From contig NZ_JARGET010000023.1 in assembly GCF_029210485.1 (NCBI RefSeq), forward strand, positions 62,001-126,000: 64,000 nucleotides of DNA. The letters run 5' to 3'. Below are positions 53,563-61,811 of this stretch, piece after piece. The first letter of the stretch is position 1. Each line of letters starts with the position of its first letter. Source of the DNA: Hoeflea sp. YIM 152468 (GTDB taxonomy: Bacteria > Pseudomonadota > Alphaproteobacteria > Rhizobiales > Rhizobiaceae). A model generated the notes under the pieces. The model was not told where the DNA came from and ran no database searches. It saw only the letters and a list, made by a program, of their open reading frames with translations. The translations under genes and the position numbers were made by a program.

Positions 53563-53934
53563 ATGAAGCCAGCATTCAAACCGAAAAAATATGCCATCAC
53601 CCAGATCGGGGAGAGGAAGGACAACAGGCGGGTCTACCCGCGCCGGGACGCCAACTGTCCGGTCATCGCCCAGATTCGCCCGCGCGACCGCAAGACCTAC
53701 AAATCTGTCCCGTCCTGGATGGTCAATCTTTGCGAGGACGGCTGCCTGTTAACCTCAGACCATTTTCCCTCAAAGGCCGAAGATATCTATCTGACCATTC
53801 CCGGGGTCCCCGAGAGAGTGCATGCCAAAGCCCGAACGCAGGGCAAATTCACCCTCAACGTCAAATTCACCGAACTGCTGACCCCGGAGATTGTCGAGAT
53901 GATTGCGCGGATCAAGACAATCCCCAAGACCTGA
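53563..53934 (+). CDS. PilZ-domain-like protein
   Basis: A 123-residue small protein with a probable PilZ fold, the receptor domain for cyclic di-GMP. The arginine motif is NRRVYPRRD (RxxxR type). The second motif, normally (D/N)-x-(S/A)-x-x-G, is NLCEDG, with Cys where Ser or Ala is expected, so c-di-GMP affinity is uncertain. A basic N-terminus (MKPAFKPKKY) precedes. GAGGG seven bases upstream supports the start. The 187-base gap before it contains an AT-rich stretch but no recognisable gene. Output partner unknown. Confidence 0.8.
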   Translation: MKPAFKPKKYAITQIGERKDNRRVYPRRDANCPVIAQIRPRDRKTYKSVPSWMVNLCEDGCLLTSDHFPSKAEDIYLTIPGVPERVHAKARTQGKFTLNVKFTELLTPEIVEMIARIKTIPKT

Positions 53935-53975
53935 CAGATCATGACGGGTGAGACCACGGCGATGGACAGAAACTG

Positions 53976-54563
53976 ATGCGAATTCTCATTGTTTACTGTC
54001 ACCCGGTGCCGGAGAGCTATTGCGCTGCGGTCCGCGACGTTGCGATGCGAACCCTCGTCACAGCCGGGCACCAGGTCGATCTGCTCGACCTGTACGCGGA
54101 AGGCTTTGATCCGGTGATGCAGGCCGATGAACGGCGCCGTTACAATGAGATGAAACTGGCTGATCACCCGTTTCCTGACCATGCCGCACGACTCAAGGCG
54201 GCTGAGGGGCTGCTGCTTGTCTATCCAACCTGGTGGTACGGCCTGCCGGCCATGCTCAAGGGCTGGTTCGACCGGGTCTGGACTCCGGATCTCGCCTTTC
54301 GTCTGCCTGACCGGTCTGGTCCGATCGAACCCTTGCTGACCCAGATCCGGTGGCTTGGCGTCATCACCACCTGCGGCGCTCCGCGCTGGTGGTCCTATAT
54401 GGTTGCCCATCCCGGCAAGCGAACGATCCTGCGTGGCATGCGCGCACTTTGCGCCAAACGCTGCCGCAAGCTGTTCATGGCGCATTACCTGATGGATAAA
54501 TCGACGCCTCACAGCCGGGCAAGATTCCTTGCGCGTGTCGAAAAACGTCTGGCCAGGCTCTAA
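53976..54563 (+). CDS. NAD(P)H-dependent oxidoreductase, flavodoxin-like fold
   Basis: A 195-residue FMN- or FAD-dependent quinone reductase of the MdaB/NQO1-like family. The phosphate-binding loop CHPVPESYCAAV lies at residues 8-19 and the flavin-ring segment YPTWWYGLPAMLKGWFDRVW near residues 83-103, both typical. It would reduce quinones or related electrophiles by two electrons. The 3' end meets a palindromic repeat 1 base downstream and it is convergent with maiA. No regulator is adjacent. Confidence 0.9.
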   Translation: MRILIVYCHPVPESYCAAVRDVAMRTLVTAGHQVDLLDLYAEGFDPVMQADERRRYNEMKLADHPFPDHAARLKAAEGLLLVYPTWWYGLPAMLKGWFDRVWTPDLAFRLPDRSGPIEPLLTQIRWLGVITTCGAPRWWSYMVAHPGKRTILRGMRALCAKRCRKLFMAHYLMDKSTPHSRARFLARVEKRLARL

Positions 54564-54664
54564 TGCATGACGCGCAAAACTGTGCAGCGGTTTTGCGACA
54601 ACGTCATGCATAAACAAAGATCCTAAGGCGCGTCACCCGGAACCGGTTTGATGCGACGCGCTTT
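54564..54664. repeat. Composite palindromic intergenic element
   Basis: Two adjacent hairpins fill the gap between convergent genes. Hairpin 1: TGCATGACG (54564-54572) with CGTCATGCA (54602-54610), enclosing CGCAAAAC (54573-54580) with GTTTTGCG (54590-54597). Hairpin 2: GCGCGTC (54628-54634) with GACGCGC (54655-54661), around the palindrome AACCGGTT (54641-54648). Such GACGCGC/AAAACCGG palindromes recur in rhizobial intergenic DNA. It probably also serves as a two-way terminator, with TTTAAAAATTG after it. Confidence 0.75.
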
Positions 54665-55301
54665 AAAAATTGTTCCTGTCCGGGTGGGCGTTGCGAAATG
54701 CCGGCACCTGATCGCAAGCTGAACGGATTGCCTGAATCCGTTCGAGCCCGGAAATGTCCGCGCCCCAGCGTTCGGCATTGTAGATCTGCGGAATGAGACA
54801 GAGGTCGGCAATCCCCGGCACATCGCCATGGCAGAACCTGCCGGTTGCCGGATGATCAAGCAACCTCTCGAACGCGTTCATCCCCTGAGAGATAAATTTT
54901 CGCATCCAGGCCACCCGTGCGTCATCGCCGCCGCCGGTCAGCTCCATCACATGGCTGACCACCGAAAGATTGCACACCGGGTGAATGTCCATGGCGATGC
55001 TGTCGGCCAGCGCCCTCGCCCGTGCCCGTCCGGCGGCGTCATCGGGCAACAGCGCAACGCCGCGGGTCTCAACCAGATACTCGATGATTGCCAGCGATTG
55101 CGTCAGCATCATGCCGTCGATGGCGAGCGCTGGCACCAGGCCTTGCGGATTGCGGGCGAGATGCCCGGCGCTCTTGTGAACTCCTTCGACCAGATTGACC
55201 ACCACGGCCCTGTAATCGACGCCCGCAAGATTGAGCGCAATGCGCACCCGGTAACTGGCTGACGAGCGCCAATAGTCATATAGGACGGGCTGATCCGGCA
55301 T
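54663..55301 (-). CDS. maiA: Maleylacetoacetate isomerase
   Basis: A 212-residue zeta-class glutathione transferase that isomerises maleylacetoacetate to fumarylacetoacetate with glutathione, the second step after homogentisate cleavage. The class signature SSASYRVRIALNL lies near residues 12-24, followed by NPQGLVPAL and the QSLAIIEYL glutathione-binding segment. ATG at 55301 follows GAGG by five bases. It is the last gene of the hmgA operon, seven bases after DUF2783, an arrangement that confirms its role. Confidence 0.94.
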   Translation of the reverse strand: MPDQPVLYDYWRSSASYRVRIALNLAGVDYRAVVVNLVEGVHKSAGHLARNPQGLVPALAIDGMMLTQSLAIIEYLVETRGVALLPDDAAGRARARALADSIAMDIHPVCNLSVVSHVMELTGGGDDARVAWMRKFISQGMNAFERLLDHPATGRFCHGDVPGIADLCLIPQIYNAERWGADISGLERIQAIRSACDQVPAFRNAHPDRNNF

Positions 55302-55308
55302 GATGTCC

Positions 55309-55503
55309 TCACTCTTCAAGAGCTGCTGCGTGCAGGGCCTCGGCCAGCACCTGCCGGTCGCCGATATGATTGGCAAGCAGCAGGATCAGCCGCGCATTCA
55401 ACGCGTCGCTCTCGGCCTTGGTGCGCCCTTCGTGAACCGCCAGCAATTCGGCGTAGAATTCATCCGGCGCCTTGATGTTGGCCTGGGTGTTGAGTGCAGC
55501 CAT
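55309..55503 (-). CDS. DUF2783 family protein
   Basis: A 64-residue helical protein of the DUF2783 family, which occurs beside FAD-dependent aromatic monooxygenases. It starts MAALNTQANIKAPDEFYAELL and contains LNARLILLLANHIGD. The gap to the monooxygenase stop is three bases and to maiA seven bases, so it is co-translated with them. A role as a small subunit or stabiliser of the monooxygenase is plausible but not shown. Confidence 0.85.
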   Translation of the reverse strand: MAALNTQANIKAPDEFYAELLAVHEGRTKAESDALNARLILLLANHIGDRQVLAEALHAAALEE

Positions 55504-55506
55504 GAT

Positions 55507-57114
55507 CTACCTCCCGATCGCCTTGCGAAGCGCGGCCTTGACCGCCGCCGCGTCGTAATGGTCCCAGCGCGCGGCCACATGCTGGTCGGGACGGACCAGA
55601 TACACCGCAGCCGCAGCGTTTCCGAGATAGCGCTGCCGCAGATGACCGATGGCATCGTCACTGGTGGATAAATCCAGACATCTGACCTCAATACCGTCAA
55701 CGCGAAGCGTATCAGTCCCTTCGCTGTCAATCGCCAGCAGATGGAACCCGGTGCCGAGCTGATCTAGCAGCCAGCCGCCGGGAACCGGGGCATCGACCAT
55801 GGGCGATCCGGGCCGTGTGCGCTCTGGCATGGTGGCGCAATCCGGCCCGTTGAGCGGCGATCCATCATAGGTGCAGGGAACCGAGAGCCGGCCCGAATTG
55901 ACCATCGGGCGGGTCGCCTCGTAGCGTTCGGACAAGTCCAGCACTGCATCGCGGAAAATCCGGCTGATCTCGGATTTGGGGGTGATGAAATCGGTTGAGC
56001 GCGAGGAATTGAGAATGTTCTCGTCCGCGCCCTGCAGCCGCTCGGCATCGTAGCTTTTCAGAAGCGTAATCGGCGCCTTACCATCGATGACCAGTTTCAG
56101 CTTCCAGGCCAGATTGTCGGTGTCCTGCAGACCGGAATTGGCGCCGCGTGCCCCGAACGGCGAGACCTGATGCGCCGAATCCCCGGCAAACAGCACCCGT
56201 CCCTCATGGAACCGCTCCATCCGGCGGCACTGGAAGGTGTAGATCGAGCTCCATTCCAGCTCGTAGCTGATCTCCTCGCCGAGCATCGCCTTGAGCCGCT
56301 TGTCGATGTTTTCCGGCTTAAGTTCCTCGTCCCGGTCGATGTCCCAGCCGAGCTGAAAGTCGATGCGCCAGACATTGTCGGGCTGCTTGTGCAACAGCGC
56401 CGACTGGCCGCGGTTGAACGGCGGATCGAACCAGAACCAGCGTTCGGTCGGAAACTTGGCTTCCATCACCACATCGGCAATGAGGAAATTGTCCTCGAAC
56501 ACCCGGCCGGTGAAATCCAGCCCGAGCATGGTCCGCACCGGCGACGCCGCGCCGTCACAGGCAACCACCCAGTCTGCATGCAGCCGGTACGGTCCGTCGG
56601 CGGTGCTGATGGTCAGCTCCGCCCCTGCTTCATCCTGGCTCAGGTTGATCACCTTGTTGCCGCCGCGCAATTCGACCGGCTTGCCTTCGGCCTCGAGCTG
56701 GCGAAGCCGGCCGACAAGATACTGCTCCACATAATATTGCTGCAGATTGATGAAGGCAGGCCGCTTGTGGCCCTGTTCAGGCAGCAGGTTGAAGCCGAAA
56801 ACCTGGCGCTCGTCGAAATAGACCTTGCCGAGGTTCCAGACCACGCCCTTTTCGACCATCGGATCGCCACAGCCCAGGCGGTCGAGGATTTCCAGCGGCC
56901 GCTTGGCAAAACAGATCGCCCGCGAGCCCCGGCTGACCTTGTCGTTTTCGTCAATGACGACAACCGGCACATCCTGCATCGCAAGATCAACCGCCAGCGC
57001 CAGCCCCACCGGACCGGCGCCCACCACCACCACTGGATGGCGGACCGGCGTCTCGGCATCCTGGTCCGCCGATCGCTGGTAGGGATACAGCGGAACTTCA
57101 AATATCTTGCTCAT
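55507..57114 (-). CDS. FAD-dependent aromatic monooxygenase (MhpA-like)
   Basis: A 535-residue class A flavoprotein hydroxylase related to 3-(3-hydroxyphenyl)propionate hydroxylase. The ADP-binding GAGPVG lies at residues 32-37, the DG motif is VACDGAASPVR, and the GD motif is VLFAGDSAHQVSPFGARGANSG. A C-terminal thioredoxin-like domain follows (from about residue 420). GGGAGG four bases upstream fixes ATG at 57114. Within the homogentisate operon its likely job is to make homogentisate from a monohydroxylated precursor such as 3-hydroxyphenylacetate; this is inference from context and family chemistry. Confidence 0.88.
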   Translation of the reverse strand: MSKIFEVPLYPYQRSADQDAETPVRHPVVVVGAGPVGLALAVDLAMQDVPVVVIDENDKVSRGSRAICFAKRPLEILDRLGCGDPMVEKGVVWNLGKVYFDERQVFGFNLLPEQGHKRPAFINLQQYYVEQYLVGRLRQLEAEGKPVELRGGNKVINLSQDEAGAELTISTADGPYRLHADWVVACDGAASPVRTMLGLDFTGRVFEDNFLIADVVMEAKFPTERWFWFDPPFNRGQSALLHKQPDNVWRIDFQLGWDIDRDEELKPENIDKRLKAMLGEEISYELEWSSIYTFQCRRMERFHEGRVLFAGDSAHQVSPFGARGANSGLQDTDNLAWKLKLVIDGKAPITLLKSYDAERLQGADENILNSSRSTDFITPKSEISRIFRDAVLDLSERYEATRPMVNSGRLSVPCTYDGSPLNGPDCATMPERTRPGSPMVDAPVPGGWLLDQLGTGFHLLAIDSEGTDTLRVDGIEVRCLDLSTSDDAIGHLRQRYLGNAAAAVYLVRPDQHVAARWDHYDAAAVKAALRKAIGR

Positions 57115-57161
57115 CAAACCTCCCGGCGACAGCGGGGAGCGGCGCGCCGCTCCCCATGCCC

Positions 57162-58112
57162 TCAGCCCTGCAACTGCGCCCACATTTCGGCGTCGCGCTC
57201 GGCGGTCCAGATCCGAGGCGTATCGATGCCGCGGGCCTCGTCATAGGCGCGGGCGACGTTGAACGGCAGGCAGTGCTCGTAGATGGCGTAATCCTTGAAC
57301 TTCGGATCGCATTCGGCCCGCACCGCATCCCAGGCTTCCTTGAGCGTACCGCCGCGCGCCACCACCTTGGCCACCGGGCGGTAGGTCGATTCGACAAAAT
57401 CACGGGTGCTGGCGATCGCGGCTTCGACCATGTCCGCTCCGACCAGCGCGTCGCCGCGTCCCGGCCCGATGGCCTGCGGATCGAAGGAGCGGATCATGTC
57501 GAGCGTAACGCCCCAGTCCTCATAGTGACCGTCGCCGCAATAGCAGGCCGAGTGATACTCGACGATATCGCCGGTGAACATGACCTCCTCGTCCGGCACC
57601 CAGGCAACAATGTCGCCGGCCGTGTGGGCCCGTCCCAGATGCATCAGGTCAACCCGGCGCTTGCCGAGATAGACAGTCATGCGCTCGGAAAATGTTGTGG
57701 TCGGCCAGGTCAGCCCCGGAATGCTCTCATGGCCCTGAAACAGCCGCGGGAAGCGTTCGAATTCGGACGCCCAGTCCTCGGCGCCGCGCTCGGCAACCAT
57801 CGCACCCGCAACATCGCCCATGATCACGGTCGGCGCCTTATAGGCCGAAGCACCCAGCACCCGCACCGCGTGGTAATGGGTCAGCACCAGATGGCTGATC
57901 GGCTTGTCGGTGACGGAGCGGATCTTTTCGATCACCTTGCCCGCCAGGCGCGGGGTTGCCTGCGCCTCGATCACCATGACGCTGTCGTCGCCGATGATGA
58001 CGCCGGAGTTGGGATCGCCCTCGGCGGTGAATGCCCACAGGTCGCGGCCGATTTCGGTAAACGAGATTTCTTTTTCCGTCATGTCGCCGGCGGATGCGAA
58101 TTTCTTGCTCAT
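57162..58112 (-). CDS. MBL-fold protein with altered metal motif
   Basis: A 316-residue metallo-beta-lactamase-fold protein. The first motif, normally HxHxDH, is HYHAVR at residues 79-84, so the Asp and second-site His are replaced by Val and Arg. Later ligands remain: GRAHTAGD (His) and FTGDIVEYH (Asp). It could bind one metal, or act without two-metal catalysis. AGGA seven bases before ATG at 58112 supports the start. It lies between an FAH-family gene (nine bases) and the monooxygenase gene (47 bases). Function in the homogentisate operon is unknown. Confidence 0.85.
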   Translation of the reverse strand: MSKKFASAGDMTEKEISFTEIGRDLWAFTAEGDPNSGVIIGDDSVMVIEAQATPRLAGKVIEKIRSVTDKPISHLVLTHYHAVRVLGASAYKAPTVIMGDVAGAMVAERGAEDWASEFERFPRLFQGHESIPGLTWPTTTFSERMTVYLGKRRVDLMHLGRAHTAGDIVAWVPDEEVMFTGDIVEYHSACYCGDGHYEDWGVTLDMIRSFDPQAIGPGRGDALVGADMVEAAIASTRDFVESTYRPVAKVVARGGTLKEAWDAVRAECDPKFKDYAIYEHCLPFNVARAYDEARGIDTPRIWTAERDAEMWAQLQG

Positions 58113-58121
58113 CAGGATATC

Positions 58122-59132
58122 CTAAATCTTTTCAACGGTTTGCTCGATGGCGCCGAAGATCGACTGGCCATCGGCATTTTTCATTTCAATGCGAACGCTG
58201 TCGCCAAACTGCAGGAAAGGTGTTGCCGGTTTGCCCGACGCAATGGTCTCGATCATGCGGATTTCGGCTATGCAGGAATAGCCTGCACCGCCTTCGCTCA
58301 CCGGCTTGCCCGGATCGCCGTCCGGTCCCTTGTTTGACACGGTCCCCGAACCGATGATGGTGCCGGCGCAGAGCGCCCGGGTTTTCGCCGCATGGGCGAT
58401 CAGCTGCGGGAAATCGAAGGTCATGTCGACGCCGGCATTGGCGCGCCCGAAGGCCTTGCCATTGAGGTCCACCTCAAGCGGCAGATGCAGCTTGCCGCCA
58501 TCCCATGCGTCGCCCAGCTCATCCGGCGTCACCGCCACCGGCGAAAACGCCGAGGACGGCTTGGACTGGAAAAACCCAAAGCCTTTCGCCAGCTCCGCCG
58601 GGATCAGCCCGCGCAGGCTGACATCATTGACCAGCATCACCAGTTGAATTGCCGCACGGCAGGTGTCGAGATCGGCGCCCATCGGAACATCGCCGACAAT
58701 CACCGCAACTTCGCCCTCGCAATCGATCCCCCAGGCTGCGTCCGCCATCCGGATCGGGCCCCGCGGCGACAGGAAGGTGTCGGAGCCACCCTGGTACATC
58801 AACGGGACATCCCAGAAACTGTCCGGCATCTCGGCGCCACGCGCCCTGCGCACCAGTTCGACATGATTGACGTAGGCCGAACCATCAGCCCACTGATAGG
58901 CACGCGGCAGCGGCGACAGCGCGTCACGCTCATGGAAGCGCTCGGTCGGTTCCGCCCCGGTTTCCAGCATCACGGCCACATCCTGAAGCCGCGGCGCGAC
59001 ATGTTTCCAATCGTCCAGTGCGGCCTGAAGCGTCCGCGCAATGTGCGGAACGCCGGAGGCGCGGGTCATGTCGCGCGAGACGACGACCAGACGGCCATCA
59101 CGGCTTCCGTCACGGAGTGTGGCAAGTTTCAT
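58122..59132 (-). CDS. Fumarylacetoacetate hydrolase family protein
   Basis: A 336-residue hydrolase that would split fumarylacetoacetate into fumarate and acetoacetate, the final step of homogentisate breakdown. The C-terminal FAH fold has the metal-binding acidic block GIDCEGEVAVIVGDVP, then VNDVSLRG, and the late GTVSNKGPDGD. An N-terminal SH3-like part ([21 protein letters not shown]) is typical of the roughly 330-residue bacterial form rather than the 420-residue animal-type enzyme. AAGGA seven bases upstream supports the start. It overlaps the preceding MBL gene by four bases. Confidence 0.92.
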   Translation of the reverse strand: MKLATLRDGSRDGRLVVVSRDMTRASGVPHIARTLQAALDDWKHVAPRLQDVAVMLETGAEPTERFHERDALSPLPRAYQWADGSAYVNHVELVRRARGAEMPDSFWDVPLMYQGGSDTFLSPRGPIRMADAAWGIDCEGEVAVIVGDVPMGADLDTCRAAIQLVMLVNDVSLRGLIPAELAKGFGFFQSKPSSAFSPVAVTPDELGDAWDGGKLHLPLEVDLNGKAFGRANAGVDMTFDFPQLIAHAAKTRALCAGTIIGSGTVSNKGPDGDPGKPVSEGGAGYSCIAEIRMIETIASGKPATPFLQFGDSVRIEMKNADGQSIFGAIEQTVEKI

Positions 59133-60010
59133 GCGGGTATCCTTTGTGGTTTGGTGGGCGGCAAGGGCAAGTTTAACCCATCCCGGCCAATTGTCAGCAA
59201 CCCATCCCAGGTCAGTCCGGCCTGCTCGATCCAGTGCGCGGCGGAAATCTCGGGGTCATCGGCCGGCACCAGATGATGCAGCACCAGGTGATCCACCTCC
59301 GCATCGGTCGCGATCCGTCCGACATCTGCGGCCATGGTGTGGCTTGCAATCAGATGCGCCTTCAGCCGGTCGCCATTGCCGGTTCGGGCAACCAGCCGGT
59401 CAACTCCGTCGGGATGCATGGCTTCATGAACCAGGATGTCGGCCTTGCGGGCAAAGACCGAGAGCGGCGGGAAATAGGCGGTATCCGCCGAAAACACGAT
59501 TGTCCGCCCGCCATGGCTGATCTTGAGCGCATAGCATTCGGTGACCGGCGGATGTTCGACCCTGAGGGCGTCGATCAGCAGGCCGTTATCCTCGAGCACG
59601 CCGCCCTCGCCGAATTCCGTGATGTTGACCAGATTGCGGATATCCGGCCGCCCCTCATCGGCAATCCTGAGGTCGATGTCATAGAGCAATGAGGCGACGA
59701 ATCCGGTCCAGACCGCCTTGGTGCCGACCGGCCCCAGCACCTGAACCGGGGTCTTAAGCCCCGCCGTCCAGGCTGTGTGCAGCAGCGGCCCGAGCTCGAG
59801 AACATGATCGGAATGCAGATGCGTGATCAGCACCAGATCGAGATCAGGCAGCGCCATGCCGGCTTCAACGAGCCCGCGTGACACCCCCAGGCCACAGTCG
59901 ACCACGATCCGGCGTCCGCCGATCTCGAGCAGCGACGATGTCGGTGACGGGCCGCCGGGGCGGATTGCCGGCCCGCCCTTGGATCCCAGAATAACCAGAC
60001 GTTCGCTCAC
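59129..60010 (-). CDS. MBL-fold hydrolase (ribonuclease Z / arylsulfatase-like)
   Basis: A 293-residue metallo-beta-lactamase-fold hydrolase with intact two-metal motif THLHSDH (His64, His66, Asp68, His69) and further ligands in VFSADTAYF and ILVHEAMH plus a late SHTMAADVG and LHHLVPADD. It is related to RNase Z-like and arylsulfatase-type proteins, but the operon setting argues for a metabolic ester or lactone substrate. GTG at 60010 overlaps the hmgA stop by four bases (GTGA), and its stop overlaps the FAH start, giving tight translational coupling. Confidence 0.9.
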   Translation of the reverse strand: MSERLVILGSKGGPAIRPGGPSPTSSLLEIGGRRIVVDCGLGVSRGLVEAGMALPDLDLVLITHLHSDHVLELGPLLHTAWTAGLKTPVQVLGPVGTKAVWTGFVASLLYDIDLRIADEGRPDIRNLVNITEFGEGGVLEDNGLLIDALRVEHPPVTECYALKISHGGRTIVFSADTAYFPPLSVFARKADILVHEAMHPDGVDRLVARTGNGDRLKAHLIASHTMAADVGRIATDAEVDHLVLHHLVPADDPEISAAHWIEQAGLTWDGLLTIGRDGLNLPLPPTKPQRIPA

Positions 60011-61338
60011 TTGGCCCCCGACCAGCCACCGGCTTCCGGCGTGCCGTCAAATTTCCGCTCCAGCCCCTCCCAGCAATGCACATAGCCGGTTTGCAGCGTG
60101 TCGAGTTCGGCGGCGTAGCGGGTCACCATCTGCGGGAACCGGGTTTCGAACATGAACGCCATCGTATCCGACAGCTTGACCGGTTTCAGTTCCACCGTCG
60201 AAGCCTTTTCGAACGCGTCATGGTCGGGTCCGTGCGGCATCATCATGTTGTGCAGGCTCATGCCCCCGGGCAGGAAGCCCTCTTCCTTGGCGTCGTACTG
60301 GCCCTCGATCAGGCCCATAAATTCGCTCATGATATTGCGATGATACCACGGCGGCCGGAACGAATGCTCGGCCACCATCCAGCGCGGTGGGAAGACAACG
60401 AAATCGATGTTGGCCGTGCCTGCCTCGCCCGAAGGTGCCGTCAGCACGGTAAAGATTGACGGATCGGGATGGTCAAATCCGATTGCGCCAACCGGCGAGA
60501 AGGTCCGCAAATCATATTTGTAGGGCGCGTAATTGCCATGCCAGGCCACAACGTCCAGCGGTGAATGGCCAATTGCGGTGACATGAAACGCGCCACACCA
60601 CTTGATGTGCACGAGGCAGGTGGTTTCCTTGTCCTCATAGGCTGCCACCGGCGTCTTGAAATCGCGCGGGTTTGCCAGGCAGTTGGCGCCGATCGGCCCC
60701 CGTTCCGGCAGGCTGAATTTGGCGCCGTAATTTTCGCAGACATAGCCGCGCGCCCGCTCGACGCCCGCGCCGCGCATCACCTTGAACATCATGCCGCGCG
60801 GCAGCACCGCGATCTCCAGCGGCGCAACCTCGATGATGCCCATTTCGGTGAAGATTTTCAGCGCGCCTTCCTGCGGCACGATCATCAACTCGCCATCGGC
60901 ATTGAAGAAATAGTCGTCTTCCATGTCGGCGGTCAGCGCGTAGATATGCGCGGCCATCCCGACCTGCCCGACCGTGTCGCCCGCGGTGGTGATGGTGCGG
61001 ATCGAATCGAGAAAATGGACCGGCCCGTCCGGATAGGGCGTCGGGTCCCAGCGCCGCTGGCCCAGCGACAGGATCTGCGATTCCTGATGCGGCGCCGACA
61101 GCCAGTAAGGCCGGTCGATCACCCGGAAGTCGCTGGTGTGGCGGACGCTGGGGCGAATGCGGTAGAGCCAGGACCGTTCATTGGTGCCGCGCGGCGCAGT
61201 GAACGGCGAGCCGGAGAGTTGCTCCGCATACAGACCATAAGCGCAGCGCTGCGGCGAGTTCTGCCCCTGCGGCAGCGCGCCTGGCAGACTTTCGGATTCA
61301 AAATCGTTTCCAAAACCCGGCATATAAGCAAGCGTCAT
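60007..61338 (-). CDS. hmgA: Homogentisate 1,2-dioxygenase
   Basis: Opens the aromatic ring of homogentisate to maleylacetoacetate using O2 and non-haem iron. The protein is 443 residues, the family's usual size. It starts [28 protein letters not shown], the universal N-terminal block. The iron-binding region shows [19 protein letters not shown] (His and Glu) and the later His in [22 protein letters not shown] six bases upstream supports ATG at 61338. It leads a seven-gene operon that ends with maiA. Confidence 0.97.
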   Translation of the reverse strand: MTLAYMPGFGNDFESESLPGALPQGQNSPQRCAYGLYAEQLSGSPFTAPRGTNERSWLYRIRPSVRHTSDFRVIDRPYWLSAPHQESQILSLGQRRWDPTPYPDGPVHFLDSIRTITTAGDTVGQVGMAAHIYALTADMEDDYFFNADGELMIVPQEGALKIFTEMGIIEVAPLEIAVLPRGMMFKVMRGAGVERARGYVCENYGAKFSLPERGPIGANCLANPRDFKTPVAAYEDKETTCLVHIKWCGAFHVTAIGHSPLDVVAWHGNYAPYKYDLRTFSPVGAIGFDHPDPSIFTVLTAPSGEAGTANIDFVVFPPRWMVAEHSFRPPWYHRNIMSEFMGLIEGQYDAKEEGFLPGGMSLHNMMMPHGPDHDAFEKASTVELKPVKLSDTMAFMFETRFPQMVTRYAAELDTLQTGYVHCWEGLERKFDGTPEAGGWSGAK

Positions 61339-61811
61339 CGGGCACTCCCATGGCTGATCAAATCAAGGTCCATCAGATCAGTTGTAAATGTAACTATCAA
61401 CCTTTTCCGCTGCACCCATCACCACCAATTTCCAAGCGATGCGGTTGCCGCGTGGTGGCGGTTCAATCCCGGCAGGGCAAAGCGAGGGGTCGAAACGCCG
61501 GGGTGGAGCAACTGACTGTTCACGAACGCACCCCTTGGAGTGAGAACCGGATTTCCTGCTCATCCGCCCCGCGCTGCACGGACACTCCATCAAACGAAGA
61601 GTATTCCGCGTCAAATGTGCCAAATTGCAACAAACCGCACCGCGGTTCACAATTCGGAAACGAAAAGAACCCCATAGAGGCCTTGAGGCTAATAAAGAGA
61701 CGCGAGATGAAATTGCGCCCAAGCCCGCAGCGACCATGATGGCTCCTCCTGTATTTTTGTTCGTCCTGCATGCTGCCAATGGCAGCTGCCCCAATTTCAA
61801 GGAAAAGTCGC
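61339..61811. other. Intergenic region between hmgA and the chemotaxis gene
   Basis: About 470 bases holding divergent promoters. Frames of up to 129 codons exist but none has recognisable composition or a convincing start. Besides the candidate hmgA promoter, GCTGCC-aat-GGCAGC (61772-61786) is a perfect hairpin 25 bases before the chemotaxis gene and lies in its leader. No regulator gene for the homogentisate operon is present here. Confidence 0.45.
61372..61400 (-). promoter_or_regulatory. Candidate promoter of the hmgA operon
   Basis: On the minus strand TTGATA (61400-61395) and TCTGAT (61377-61372) are separated by exactly 17 bases, matching a sigma-70 type promoter (five of six and four of six). 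The resulting transcript would start about 27 bases before the hmgA ATG. Inference from spacing and position only. Confidence 0.4.

Noticed and set aside
61350-61739. 129-codon plus-strand frame between hmgA and the chemotaxis gene
   Set aside because: No ribosome binding site, no similarity, and unusual Cys/Pro/Arg composition; probably non-coding promoter DNA.
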